Shown here: piece after piece, positions 9,313-17,605 of the stretch
How the letters are laid out: every line of letters starts with the position of its first letter
How positions within the stretch are numbered: the first letter of the stretch is position 1
From: JBCDBL01 sp039183635
Lineage (GTDB): Bacteria > Pseudomonadota > Alphaproteobacteria > Caulobacterales > Parvularculaceae
Length of the DNA: 38,466 nucleotides
Assembly: GCA_039183635.1 (NCBI GenBank)
Contig: JBCDBL010000019.1
Location: 1 to 38,466, forward strand
Direction: 5' to 3'
Notes under the pieces: generated by a model
Databases searched by the model: none
What the model was told of the DNA's origin: nothing
The model's input: only the letters and a program-made list of their open reading frames with translations
Program-made: the position numbers and the translations under genes

Positions 9313-9315
9313 ATT

Positions 9316-10119
9316 ATGGCGACCATTCTCGACAACATCATCGCCTATAAAAGGCAAGAAGTCGCCGCCGCCAAACGGCAGACAAGCCTGTCGGCCTTGG
9401 AGACCCTCGCAGATCACCAGGGGCCCGTACGCGGCTTTGCAGCGCGTCTGGCATCAAAGGCGGCCGAGGGCGGTTTCGGTCTTATCGCAGAGGTGAAAAA
9501 GGCGAGCCCGTCCAAGGGCGTCATCCGTGAAGATTTTGATCCGGAAAGTCTCGCCAAAGCTTATGAGCGCGGCGGTGCGACATGCCTGTCCGTACTTACC
9601 GATACGCCAAGCTTTCAAGGCGCGCCGGAGTTCCTCACCGCCGCCCGCACGGCGACCCGACTGCCGGCCCTGCGCAAGGATTTTATGGTCGACGTCTATC
9701 AAGTCGCCGAGGCCAGAGCCTGGGGCGCCGACTGTATTTTGCTGATTATGGCGTGCCTCGACGACGTCCTGGCGGCGGAGCTTGAGGACGCGGCAATGGG
9801 CTACGGCATGGACGTTCTCGTTGAAACGCACACCCTCGAAGAGATTGAACGCGCACTTAAACTAAAATCTCAGCTGATTGGCATTAACAACAGAAATCTC
9901 AAAACATTTGAAACAAGTCTTGAGACGACAATCGCCCTCAGCGCCGCCCTGCCGCGGGATAAAATTGTCGTCAGCGAGAGCGGAATTGGATCCCGGGAAG
10001 ATCTTGAACGCCTCGCCGTTTACGGGGTGCGCTGCGTGCTTGTGGGCGAAAGCCTTATGCGGCGTCAGGATGTCGCCGCTGCCACTCAAAGACTTTTGCA
10101 GGGCGGCGGACACGCCTGA
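9316..10119 (+). CDS. trpC: Indole-3-glycerol phosphate synthase
   Basis: TrpC closes the indole ring of CdRP to give indole-3-glycerol phosphate. The 267-residue TIM-barrel protein shows LIAEVKKASPSKGVI (catalytic Lys region), LSVLTDTPSFQG, LRKDFMVDVYQV, LIGINNRNLKTFE and VVSESGIGSREDLERL. It is not fused to TrpF. In Caulobacter-type genomes moaC and moeA often come next, then lexA. Here a DUF4149 gene takes that place. Confidence 0.97.
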   Translation: MATILDNIIAYKRQEVAAAKRQTSLSALETLADHQGPVRGFAARLASKAAEGGFGLIAEVKKASPSKGVIREDFDPESLAKAYERGGATCLSVLTDTPSFQGAPEFLTAARTATRLPALRKDFMVDVYQVAEARAWGADCILLIMACLDDVLAAELEDAAMGYGMDVLVETHTLEEIERALKLKSQLIGINNRNLKTFETSLETTIALSAALPRDKIVVSESGIGSREDLERLAVYGVRCVLVGESLMRRQDVAAATQRLLQGGGHA

Positions 10120-10160
10120 GCAGACTTTGCAAAAACGAAAAGCGGCCTAAGTCGTTCGCC

Positions 10161-10568
10161 ATGACCGAAACAATCGCAACGTTCGCTCTCGCCGCCTTAT
10201 TCGGCGCCATGGTGTTTTTTCCGTCCGTCGTCGCGCCAATGGTGTTCCGCACCCTGGATGAGGCCTCCGCCGGTCGGTTTTTGAGAGCGCTTTTCCCCGG
10301 CTACTATGCATTTATAATCGTGGCGTCGACGATCGCCGCTGCGGCGCTCTATGACAAGACTGCGTTGTCGGCGGCTATGGGGCTCGTAGCGTTATCAACA
10401 TTGGCCGTGCGACAAGCACTCGTCCCGCGCATCAATGCCTGGCGAGACTAAGAATTAAAGGGCGATAAAAAGGCCGGCCGGCTGTTCGCCCTCTCGCACC
10501 GGGCGTCCGTTTTTATTAATCTCACGCAACTCCTCATTGTTATCTGGGCGCTATGGAGTCTCTCTTAA
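10161..10568 (+). pseudogene. DUF4149 (TMEM205-like) membrane protein interrupted by an in-frame TAA
   Basis: The ATG at 10161 opens a 96-codon frame with hydrophobic segments (FALAALFGAMVFFPSVVAPMVF, FIIVASTIAAAALY). It stops at TAA 10449-10451 right after LVPRINAWRD. The same frame continues without any other stop to 10566-10568 and encodes ELKGDKKAGRLFALSHRASV and then FINLTQLLIVIWALWSLS. In DUF4149 proteins the INAxRD block is normally followed by a charged stretch, then LHRxSVxINLxQ and a last membrane helix. So the continuation is the missing C-terminus, in frame. Read through, the protein would have the usual size of about 135 residues. This is a recent nonsense mutation, a sequencing error or, less likely, readthrough. 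It sits 41 bases after trpC. Confidence 0.72.
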
Positions 10569-10664
10569 GGCGCGACGCGCCCGCAGCTCTAAATGGCCGT
10601 ATGCGCAAAAGCGCGCAACGTGTAAGGCTTTCAAAAAATTCATATTTTAGGCGCAGAGACACCC

Positions 10665-10693
10665 TTGACCTCGAATTGGAACAGGCATAGAAC
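10665..10693 (+). promoter_or_regulatory. lexA promoter
   Basis: TTGACC at 10665-10670 and TAGAAC at 10688-10693 are spaced 17 bases apart, as in a sigma-70-type promoter, 66 bases before the lexA ATG. The -10 hexamer overlaps the second half of the SOS box. Seen by eye, not tested. Confidence 0.55.
10679..10693 (+). promoter_or_regulatory. LexA operator (SOS box), GAAC-N7-GAAC
   Basis: GAAC (10679-10682) and GAAC (10690-10693) are separated by exactly seven bases, AGGCATA. On the other strand this is GTTC-N7-GTTC, the known LexA site of alphaproteobacteria. It lies between and over the -35/-10 elements of lexA, so LexA should repress its own gene. A longer dyad, TAGAACA (10688-10694) with TGTTCTA (10713-10719), overlaps it. 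Confidence 0.8.
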
Positions 10694-10758
10694 ATTTTAA
10701 AAGTTGACGTTTTGTTCTATACAAGCGTTACTTGAGTTCTTTAAAGGAGAGCGCCGTC

Positions 10759-11460
10759 ATGTTGACCAAAAAGCAGCGCGAATTGCTCATCTTCATCAAC
10801 GCCCGCATCAAAGAAACGGGCGTCTCCCCCTCCTTCGATGAAATGAAGGAGGCTTTGGACCTGAAATCGAAGTCGGGCATTCACCGCCTGATCACAGCGC
10901 TGGAGGAGCGCGGCTTTATCCGCCGTATGGCGCACCGGGCCCGGGCGCTGGAGGTGCTGCGCCTGCCGGAAGACATGGCGCCGGAAGGGCGTCGCGCCGG
11001 CCGCGGCTTCGCCCCGGCGGTGGTTGAAGGCGGGCTCAGCCAAAAGGCGCCGGTGCGCCAGCGCGCTCCCAGCCCTGACGCCGCCGAAGTTTCGGTACTC
11101 GGGCGCATCGCCGCGGGCACGCCCATCGCCGCCATTCAAAACGAAATGGATCGGCTCCAGGCTCCTCCGTCGATGTTACGCTCCGGAGAGCATTTCGCAC
11201 TTGAAGTTCAAGGCGATTCGATGATCGACGCCGGCATATTGGACGGCGATTATGTTGTTGTTCAACGCTGCGACGACGCCGCGTCTGGCGAAATCGTCGT
11301 CGCACTTGTGGACGACGAGGAGGCGACGCTGAAACGCCTGCGCAAACGCGGCGGCTCCGTCGCCCTTGAAGCTGCAAACCCGGCCTATGAGACGCGGATC
11401 TTCGGGCCCGACCGGGTTAAGGTCCAGGGCCGTTTGGTAGGGCTTATCCGCGAATACTAA
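10759..11460 (+). CDS. lexA: SOS-response transcriptional repressor LexA
   Basis: LexA represses DNA-repair genes and cleaves itself when RecA is activated. The ATG at 10759 (233 residues) is preceded by AAAGGAGAG at 10743-10751; an in-frame TTG at 10732 is less likely. The N-terminal winged helix begins MLTKKQRELLIFI and has SPSFDEMKEALDLKSKSGIHRLI. The cleavage site is the Ala-Gly in GRIAAGTPI. The catalytic Ser is in VQGDSMIDAGI and the catalytic Lys in EATLKRLRK. A roughly 35-residue linker separates the domains. An SOS box overlaps its promoter, so it is autoregulated. Confidence 0.97.
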   Translation: MLTKKQRELLIFINARIKETGVSPSFDEMKEALDLKSKSGIHRLITALEERGFIRRMAHRARALEVLRLPEDMAPEGRRAGRGFAPAVVEGGLSQKAPVRQRAPSPDAAEVSVLGRIAAGTPIAAIQNEMDRLQAPPSMLRSGEHFALEVQGDSMIDAGILDGDYVVVQRCDDAASGEIVVALVDDEEATLKRLRKRGGSVALEAANPAYETRIFGPDRVKVQGRLVGLIREY

Positions 11461-11632
11461 GGCCTGTGGACACTTAGGCCCTCTTTCCGGTCATCCCTGA
11501 CGCCAGTTTGTCCGAAATCTTGAGCCCGGCCTTCGCCGGGCCAAGTGTCGTTGGCGAACCGAGCGATCCGGGATCTGTCTCAGCGCCCCCGGATGGCTGG
11601 TTTAAACTGTCCGGCCCGTTTTCGACGGCGCC
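11461..11632. terminator. Convergent intergenic region with a strong GC hairpin
   Basis: This region lies between convergent lexA and the DUF3598-like gene. GCCCGGC (11524-11530) and GCCGGGC (11535-11541) form a tight stem with a CTTC loop. A weaker GGCCT/AGGCC pair lies just after the lexA stop. There is no long T-run, so it is either a bidirectional terminator or part of a degenerate intergenic repeat. Confidence 0.4.
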
Positions 11633-12079
11633 CTATTTCACCCGTTGCTCTTTGATGCAGGTGCGTTTCACAAGTTCATCGTTTTCAAACCAATGCCAGG
11701 TGCGCCCGCGCTTGGCGTTGTCTTCGGATATTTGGATCATCTCGTAGAGATAGCTGCCGGGCATATCTTTGCGGGTCCAGGTGAGCATCACCGTGCGATC
11801 ATCGATCTGCCAGGCGGAGCCTTCTATGCGGTCCGTATCCCACCAAATCCGCCCATCCTTGTATTTTGCGGGGAAGTGCAACTCCTCCGTGGTTCCGTCG
11901 GGCCAGGTGTAAGTGTTGATCTGATAATAATCGTAGTTGTCGCCATCGGGGAACTTGCACTGCAAATGCGATTTGTGCTGATCGACGATATTATTGTCCG
12001 TGTCGACATGGGTGTAGACACCCTCCCATTCGCCTTCATGGCGGACTAGGGCGGGAAAGCCGGTCCTGATGGTATCCAT
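11633..12079 (-). CDS. DUF3598-like domain protein
   Basis: This is a soluble protein of 148 residues from the ATG at 12079. An upstream ATG at 12115 would add 12 residues, but GAGGA lies 7 bases before the inner ATG. It shows HEGEWEGVYTHVD, HKSHLQCKFPDGD, YYQINTYTWPDGTTEE, GRIWWDTDRIEGSAW and MLTWTRKDMPGSYLYEMIQ. I recall proteobacterial proteins with this pattern being annotated as DUF3598, a lipocalin- or calycin-like fold, which suggests binding of a small hydrophobic ligand. No function is proven. Its promoter region carries the first of three 22-bp palindromes shared with the DUF1330/VOC pair and the membrane protein at 14.8 kb. Confidence 0.8.
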   Translation of the reverse strand: MDTIRTGFPALVRHEGEWEGVYTHVDTDNNIVDQHKSHLQCKFPDGDNYDYYQINTYTWPDGTTEELHFPAKYKDGRIWWDTDRIEGSAWQIDDRTVMLTWTRKDMPGSYLYEMIQISEDNAKRGRTWHWFENDELVKRTCIKEQRVK

Positions 12080-12155
12080 ATGTTCGTCCTCACGCTTTTT
12101 CGAAAATAATCCCATATTATCCCCATAAATTCCGGCGCATGCTGCGACGCCCTAT

Positions 12156-12177
12156 AATGGTATATAAATATACCATT
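12156..12177. promoter_or_regulatory. 22-bp palindromic operator candidate, copy 1
   Basis: AATGGTATA and TATACCATT form a perfect 9-bp inverted repeat around the spacer TAAA. It lies about 80 bases upstream of the DUF3598-like start codon, in an AT-rich stretch that could hold its -10 element. It matches copy 2 (12588-12609) at 17 of 22 positions. Confidence 0.65.
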
Positions 12178-12228
12178 TAAGACCGTCCAGGGAAAAATGT
12201 ACCTTGGCCGATGTCCGCGCGTTCACGC

Positions 12229-12534
12229 CTATCCCTCGATCTTCGGCGCCTCGATCAGCATCACCTGACAATCCGCGATGCCGGCGCGGAGCTTTTTCGC
12301 CTCCTGGTACTCCGGCGAAGTCCAGAACCGTTTGGCGGCCTCCTTGTCCGGCCATTCGGAAATCACCATCGACGCACCGTCGCCCCAGTCGCCCTCCAAA
12401 AGCTCCGCGCCCGGGCCGCGCAGCACATAGCGTCCTCCAAACTGTGCAATGAGGGCGCTCGTCGCCTTACCGTAACCTTCCAGGAAGGCCGCCCGGTCCT
12501 TTATTTTTGCTGAAACGATCATGTATGCGGCCAT
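12229..12534 (-). CDS. DUF1330 domain protein
   Basis: This 101-residue protein starts at the ATG at 12534, behind AAGGAAGG. It is of the small dimeric alpha/beta-barrel type (DUF1330): MAAYMIVSAKIKDRAAFLEGY, then GGRYVLRGPGAELLEGDW, SMVISEWPDKEAAKRFWTSPEYQEAKKLR. Such proteins are usually found among catabolic or detoxification genes, but their activity is unknown. It is divergent from the VOC gene and shares an intergenic palindrome with it, so the two are probably co-regulated. It lies 149 bases upstream of the DUF3598-like gene on the same strand, which has its own palindrome. Confidence 0.88.
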   Translation of the reverse strand: MAAYMIVSAKIKDRAAFLEGYGKATSALIAQFGGRYVLRGPGAELLEGDWGDGASMVISEWPDKEAAKRFWTSPEYQEAKKLRAGIADCQVMLIEAPKIEG

Positions 12535-12587
12535 GGAATCCTTCCTTTTCAATATCGCTTGAGGGCGCAGCGAAAGGCGCTTGCCAA

Positions 12588-12609
12588 AATGTCCTATTAT
12601 TATACCATT
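12588..12609. promoter_or_regulatory. 22-bp palindromic operator candidate, copy 2 (divergent promoter)
   Basis: This copy starts AATG and ends TATACCATT, aligned base for base with copy 1 (17 of 22 identical). It lies almost exactly midway between the divergent DUF1330 start (12534) and VOC start (12666). A perfect minus-strand TATAAT (12599-12604) lies inside it, so a bound repressor would block the DUF1330 promoter and probably the divergent one. Confidence 0.6.
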
Positions 12610-12665
12610 TCATAAATACGCGTCGCTTGAAAGACGCATTCGCTACGATACCGGAAAGGCCCCGC

Positions 12666-13550
12666 ATGCATCTTCTGAAAGCCGCCACGCTCTCCGTCTC
12701 CAACCTTGACCGCAGCGTCGCGCTTTATTCGGGATGGCTCGATTACACGACTGTTGAAAAAGGAACGGTGACGGACGACCTCGCCGCGGCCTGGGGCGCC
12801 CCCGCCGCCGCCGGTCGCCGCACCGCCGTGATGGCCCCCGCCTCCGGCGCCGACATTTTCATTCGGTTTGTGGAGGCCGACCCCGTGGCGACATTTAAGC
12901 CGCTCACCACCTATGGCTGGGCGGCGATAGAGATTTGCGTGCGCGATGTCTTGTCCGTCGCCTCCCGCATGGAGCGCTCGCCGTTCAAGATCATCGGCCC
13001 GCCGCGGGAGATCGAAGGCCTCGACGCCATTTACCCGATGCAGGTGATGGGTCCCGACGGCGAAGTGGTCTACCTCACACAAATTCGAAGCAACCTGCCC
13101 GCCTACAGGCTGCCCCGGGCAAAATCAATGATCGATCATCTGTTCATACTGGTGCTGGGATGCTCGGACATGCGCGCCAGCATCAAATGGTTCGAAGACG
13201 CCGTGGGCCTCGGCCTGGGGCGGGTTATGGATATTGAATACACGATGTTGGCCAAAGCGTTCGGAACGCCGCTGGATGAGTTGCATACGATCTCCACGGT
13301 TATTCACGACAAGGATGTTTTCCTGGAGCTTGATCAGCTGCCCGATGTCGCCGGCCCGCGTCCCGGCCCGAAAGACGCTCTGCCGCCTGGCGTCGCCATG
13401 GCGACCTTGAAGGCGCCGGATTTCGACGCCATCGCGGGCGACTGGGCTGCGCCCCCGGCGGCCCGGGACGGCGCGATTTACGGCGGCGGGCGGTCCGGAA
13501 CCCTTATCGCGCCGGACGGGACCCGCGTCGAAATCGTCGAGACGCATTAA
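12666..13550 (+). CDS. VOC (glyoxalase/bleomycin-resistance) family protein, two domains
   Basis: I take the ATG at 12666 (294 residues), with GGAAAGG just upstream, over the much earlier in-frame TTG at 12507. The first VOC module begins KAATLSVSNLDRSVALYSGWLDY. The second begins MIDHLFILVLGCSDMRASIKWFEDAVGLGLGR and ends with APDGTRVEIVETH. Tandem VOC modules form one metal-binding cup, as in extradiol dioxygenases, glyoxalases and isomerases. Metal ligands cannot be assigned with confidence. The MDR oxidoreductase gene follows on the same strand and probably belongs to the same transcript. Substrate unknown. Confidence 0.85.
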   Translation: MHLLKAATLSVSNLDRSVALYSGWLDYTTVEKGTVTDDLAAAWGAPAAAGRRTAVMAPASGADIFIRFVEADPVATFKPLTTYGWAAIEICVRDVLSVASRMERSPFKIIGPPREIEGLDAIYPMQVMGPDGEVVYLTQIRSNLPAYRLPRAKSMIDHLFILVLGCSDMRASIKWFEDAVGLGLGRVMDIEYTMLAKAFGTPLDELHTISTVIHDKDVFLELDQLPDVAGPRPGPKDALPPGVAMATLKAPDFDAIAGDWAAPPAARDGAIYGGGRSGTLIAPDGTRVEIVETH

Positions 13551-13594
13551 TCTTGCGTTTGTTTCACACCCTGTTCAAAAAAGAGCGCTCGGCC

Positions 13595-14608
13595 ATGTCG
13601 CACAATAAAATCGTTACCCTGAAATCTCATATCGACGGCGCGCCACGCGCGGAGAACTTCGAAACCGTTGACGCGCCGATGCCGGAGACGCCGGATGGCG
13701 GCCTCCTGGTGCGGACGATTTATCTATCCCTCGACCCTTATCTGCGCGGCGCCATCAGCGGCCGACATATGAGCAATCCGGACGGCGTCCCCATTGGCGG
13801 CGGCATACCGGGCCGCAGCATCGGACAGGTGGTCGCCTCCGACAGCGCAGACTTTTCCCCCGGCGATTATGTGGAGGCGGAAACCGGTTGGGCCGCCTAC
13901 GCCGGCTGCCCGGTGGAGAGCACGCGGAAAATTCACGACGACTGGCGGCCCTTGTCCGCCAATCTCGGCCCCCTCGGCATGCCGGGGCTTACCGCCCATT
14001 CCGGCATGGCGCGGCTCGCCAATGTCGCAGAAGGCGACACGGTCCTTGTCTCCGCGGCGTCCGGCGCTGTCGGCGGGGCCGTCGGTCAGATCGCGAAAAT
14101 TAAAGGCGCACGCGTGATCGGCGTCGCGGGCTCTGACGAAAAATGCAAGGTTGTCACGCAGGCCTACGGCTTCGACGCCTGCGTCAATTACAAAAAGGAA
14201 AGATGGACGGAGGAGCTGAAAAGCCTCGCGCCGGACGGATATTCCGTTTACTTCGACAATGTCGGCGGCGAGATGCTGAACGTTGCTCTGTCGCAAATGG
14301 CGCTCAACGGGCGCGTTATTTTATGCGGTCTTATCTCCCAGTATAATGACGATACGCCGCCTCCGGGGCCGAACCCCGGGATCTATATCGGCAAACGCCT
14401 GCATCTCATGGGGCTCGTGGTCTACGACTTTTACCATGAACGGGACGCTTACGCCGCCCTCGCCGCCGGCTGGATGCGCGAAGGCAAGCTTAAAATACTG
14501 GAAGACCGCGCTGAAGGGCTTGAAAACGCCGGGGCGCTGTTTGAAAAACTGATGACAGGGGGCAACATCGGCAAGCCCATCGTCGTCGTCGGGCCGGAGG
14601 CCGTTTAG
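13595..14608 (+). CDS. NADP-dependent MDR oxidoreductase (curcumin reductase / leukotriene B4 dehydrogenase-like)
   Basis: This is a zinc-independent medium-chain reductase of 337 residues, which typically reduces the C=C bond of enones with NADPH. The ATG at 13595 is preferred over a TTG at 13553. The N-terminus has YLSLDPYLRGAISG, typical of the group. The nucleotide-binding fold shows GLTAHSGMARLA, TVLVSAASGAVGGAVGQIAK and VIGVAGSDEKC. FDNVGGEMLNVAL and the RVILCGLISQYND block follow. No structural-zinc cysteine cluster is seen. It follows the VOC gene by 44 bases. Together with DUF1330 and DUF3598-like neighbours it suggests conversion of an unsaturated carbonyl compound. Confidence 0.92.
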   Translation: MSHNKIVTLKSHIDGAPRAENFETVDAPMPETPDGGLLVRTIYLSLDPYLRGAISGRHMSNPDGVPIGGGIPGRSIGQVVASDSADFSPGDYVEAETGWAAYAGCPVESTRKIHDDWRPLSANLGPLGMPGLTAHSGMARLANVAEGDTVLVSAASGAVGGAVGQIAKIKGARVIGVAGSDEKCKVVTQAYGFDACVNYKKERWTEELKSLAPDGYSVYFDNVGGEMLNVALSQMALNGRVILCGLISQYNDDTPPPGPNPGIYIGKRLHLMGLVVYDFYHERDAYAALAAGWMREGKLKILEDRAEGLENAGALFEKLMTGGNIGKPIVVVGPEAV

Positions 14609-14797
14609 AGCAGATTAAAAGCGAAACGGATCGCCGGTTCGCCGTCTGAAATCTGCGAAAACCAAAAAGCTGGAGCCGTTTGCGACCGTTCCATCGCAGC
14701 GCATAAGACGCAAACAACTCCAAACCACCGCCGCAATATGAAGCGCCCCGTCGCATTAGCGACTGTTTGACCTGTATCAAATTCTCCCGCCGCCGCA
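14609..14797. other. Intergenic region with hairpin repeat
   Basis: No gene is seen here. TGGAGCCGTTTGC at 14671-14683 recurs inverted at 24327-24339. Within the region, GGAG..GTTTGCG pairs with CGCAAAC..CTCC further on (to about 14721), forming a hairpin that may end the VOC-MDR transcript. There is no clear T-run. Confidence 0.4.
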
Positions 14798-14819
14798 AAT
14801 GTCATATCATTATGACATA
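14798..14819. promoter_or_regulatory. 22-bp palindromic operator candidate, copy 3
   Basis: ATGTCATA and TATGACAT form a perfect 8-bp inverted repeat around the spacer TCAT. Spacer length and arm phasing are the same as in copy 1. It matches copy 2 at 17 of 22 positions, and it ends 25 bases before the membrane-protein ATG. Confidence 0.55.
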
Positions 14820-14844
14820 TAAAAATAAGGGAGATAAACGCGGC

Positions 14845-15537
14845 ATGGGCGAGTTCTTATCCATCAACGAATTGGCGATTTTGCGCTGGCTGCACATCAT
14901 CGCCATGGTTTACTGGCTCGGCGGGGAATGGGGCGTGTTTCAGACGTCTTACAAGGTCGTCAATCCCTCCCTGTCCCTGGAGGAGCGGTCGCGGCACATG
15001 GACACCGCCTACCGCATCGACATCCTCGCCCGCACCGGCATCATCTCGCTGCTGCCGCTGGGGCTGCACATGGGCTATCTGTGGGGCGTTCAGCCCCTGG
15101 GCGGGGCGTGGCTGGCGGCGATGTGGGGTCTTTGGGCGTTGTGGATGGGCGTCACGTGGGGCGCGTTCGCCCGGCGCGGCAAGCCCCATGGCAAGCTTTT
15201 GTCCGACATCGAGGATTGGACGCGGTATCTGTTGATCCCGACGCTTATTATCACGGCCGTCACGTCCCTCCTCGGCCACGGTCCCTTTGCCGCCGCCGAC
15301 GGGCAGCGCTGGTACGCCGCAAAAATTCTTGTCTATGGCTCGCTGTTGATCATCGGCGTTATTCTGCGTCTCATCATGCATGAATGGCGGGCGATGTTCC
15401 CGGTGCTGGCGGCCGGACCGAACCCGGAAGTCGAAAGCAAACTTGAAAAGTCGATACAGCTCGGGCGTTCTGTCGCGTATCTGTATTGGATCGGCATCGC
15501 GGCGACGGGTTTTTTCGGCGCCGTAAAGCCATTTTGA
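14845..15537 (+). CDS. Uncharacterised six-helix membrane protein (CopD/DUF2269-like architecture)
   Basis: The protein has 230 residues from the ATG at 14845, preceded by AAGGGAG. Earlier in-frame ATGs lie in or next to the palindrome and are unlikely starts. About six membrane helices can be seen: LRWLHIIAMVYWLGG, ISLLPLGLHMGYLWG, LAAMWGLWALWMGVTWG, YLLIPTLIITAVTSLLG, ILVYGSLLIIGVILRLIM and VAYLYWIGIAATGFFGA. His residues in helices 1 and 2 recall haem-binding CopD-type proteins, but the match is only general. Its promoter palindrome ties it to the DUF3598/DUF1330/VOC/MDR set, so it may serve the same small-molecule response, for example as transporter or electron carrier. Function unknown. 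Confidence 0.82.
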   Translation: MGEFLSINELAILRWLHIIAMVYWLGGEWGVFQTSYKVVNPSLSLEERSRHMDTAYRIDILARTGIISLLPLGLHMGYLWGVQPLGGAWLAAMWGLWALWMGVTWGAFARRGKPHGKLLSDIEDWTRYLLIPTLIITAVTSLLGHGPFAAADGQRWYAAKILVYGSLLIIGVILRLIMHEWRAMFPVLAAGPNPEVESKLEKSIQLGRSVAYLYWIGIAATGFFGAVKPF

Positions 15538-15666
15538 AGACGAGCTCTTTTCGGGCGGCGCCTTTTCCTCTCGCACCCGAGGGCTGGGTTAGGGTAACGT
15601 TCTGTCAACGGGCGGCGCCTTAACCTGGAAATCCGCACCGTAGAGAGGAAAGACTGGCCCGCCGCC

Positions 15667-16392
15667 GTGACGGAGCATTTTAAACGCGCAAAGACCGAGT
15701 TCTACATGACGCCCCAGGCGCCGTGTCCGTATTTGGCCGGCGCCGTGGAGCGTAAGCTGTTTGCTTTTCTCGGCGGCCCCTCAAGCGCAGGTCAAAACGA
15801 CTATCTGACGCGTCGCGGGTTCCGGCGCTCCCAAAACATCATCTACATGCCCTCTTGCCCGGGATGTAACGCCTGCGTGCCGGTCCGCATCGCCATGGAC
15901 GGCTTTGCGCTTTCGAAATCCCAGCGTCGCACCCGGAACCGCAACGCGGATTTAACGCGGACGATCCGTCCCGCCCAGGCGACGTCGGAGCAATTCAGCG
16001 TGCTTCGCGCTTATCTGGATGCGCGCCATTACGATGGCGGCATGGCCGACATGACAGCGCTCGATTACATCGCCATGGTTGAAGAAACCTCGGTCGATAC
16101 GATGGTTATTGAATATCGCGATCGAGATGGACGCCTGATCGCAGTTGGGCTGACGGACCGCCTGTCAGACGGCTTGTCGATGGTCTACAGCTTTTTCGAT
16201 CCTGACGACGCCAAGCGCTCCCTGGGCGATTACGTGATTACGGACCATGCCGATCTCGCGCGGGAGCTTAACTTGCCCTATGTGTATCTTGGCTATTGGG
16301 TGGCGGGCAGCCGGAAAATGGATTACAAAAAACGTTATAAGCCATTGGAAAAATTAACGCCCGCCGGCTGGGTCCCTTTCAAGGACGATTAA
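15667..16392 (+). CDS. bpt: Aspartate/glutamate leucyltransferase (leucyl/arginyl-tRNA-protein transferase)
   Basis: The enzyme adds leucine from Leu-tRNA to N-terminal Asp or Glu, marking proteins for ClpS/ClpAP degradation (N-degron pathway). It has 241 residues from a GTG start at 15667. Motifs are TEFYMTPQAPCPYLAG, IIYMPSCPGCNACVPVRI (conserved cysteines), SKSQRRTRNRN, YSFFDPDDAKRSLGDYVI and YVYLGYWVAGSRKMDYKKRYKP. These fit the Bpt/Ate1 family of alphaproteobacteria. GAGAGGAAAG lies about 15 bases before the GTG, a little far for a ribosome site. The gene stands alone ahead of the TRAP operon. Confidence 0.93.
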   Translation: MTEHFKRAKTEFYMTPQAPCPYLAGAVERKLFAFLGGPSSAGQNDYLTRRGFRRSQNIIYMPSCPGCNACVPVRIAMDGFALSKSQRRTRNRNADLTRTIRPAQATSEQFSVLRAYLDARHYDGGMADMTALDYIAMVEETSVDTMVIEYRDRDGRLIAVGLTDRLSDGLSMVYSFFDPDDAKRSLGDYVITDHADLARELNLPYVYLGYWVAGSRKMDYKKRYKPLEKLTPAGWVPFKDD

Positions 16393-16424
16393 CGCGCGGG
16401 CCCGAGGGGAGCCTGGCGCGGATT

Positions 16425-17591
<1,167 letters not shown>

Positions 17592-17605
17592 AAGAACGCC
17601 ACGGT

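Noticed and set aside
15554..15621. Direct repeat CGGGCGGCGCCTT at 15554-15566 and 15609-15621
   Set aside because: Thirteen bases of very GC-rich sequence before bpt; likely compositional, and no sign of an insertion.
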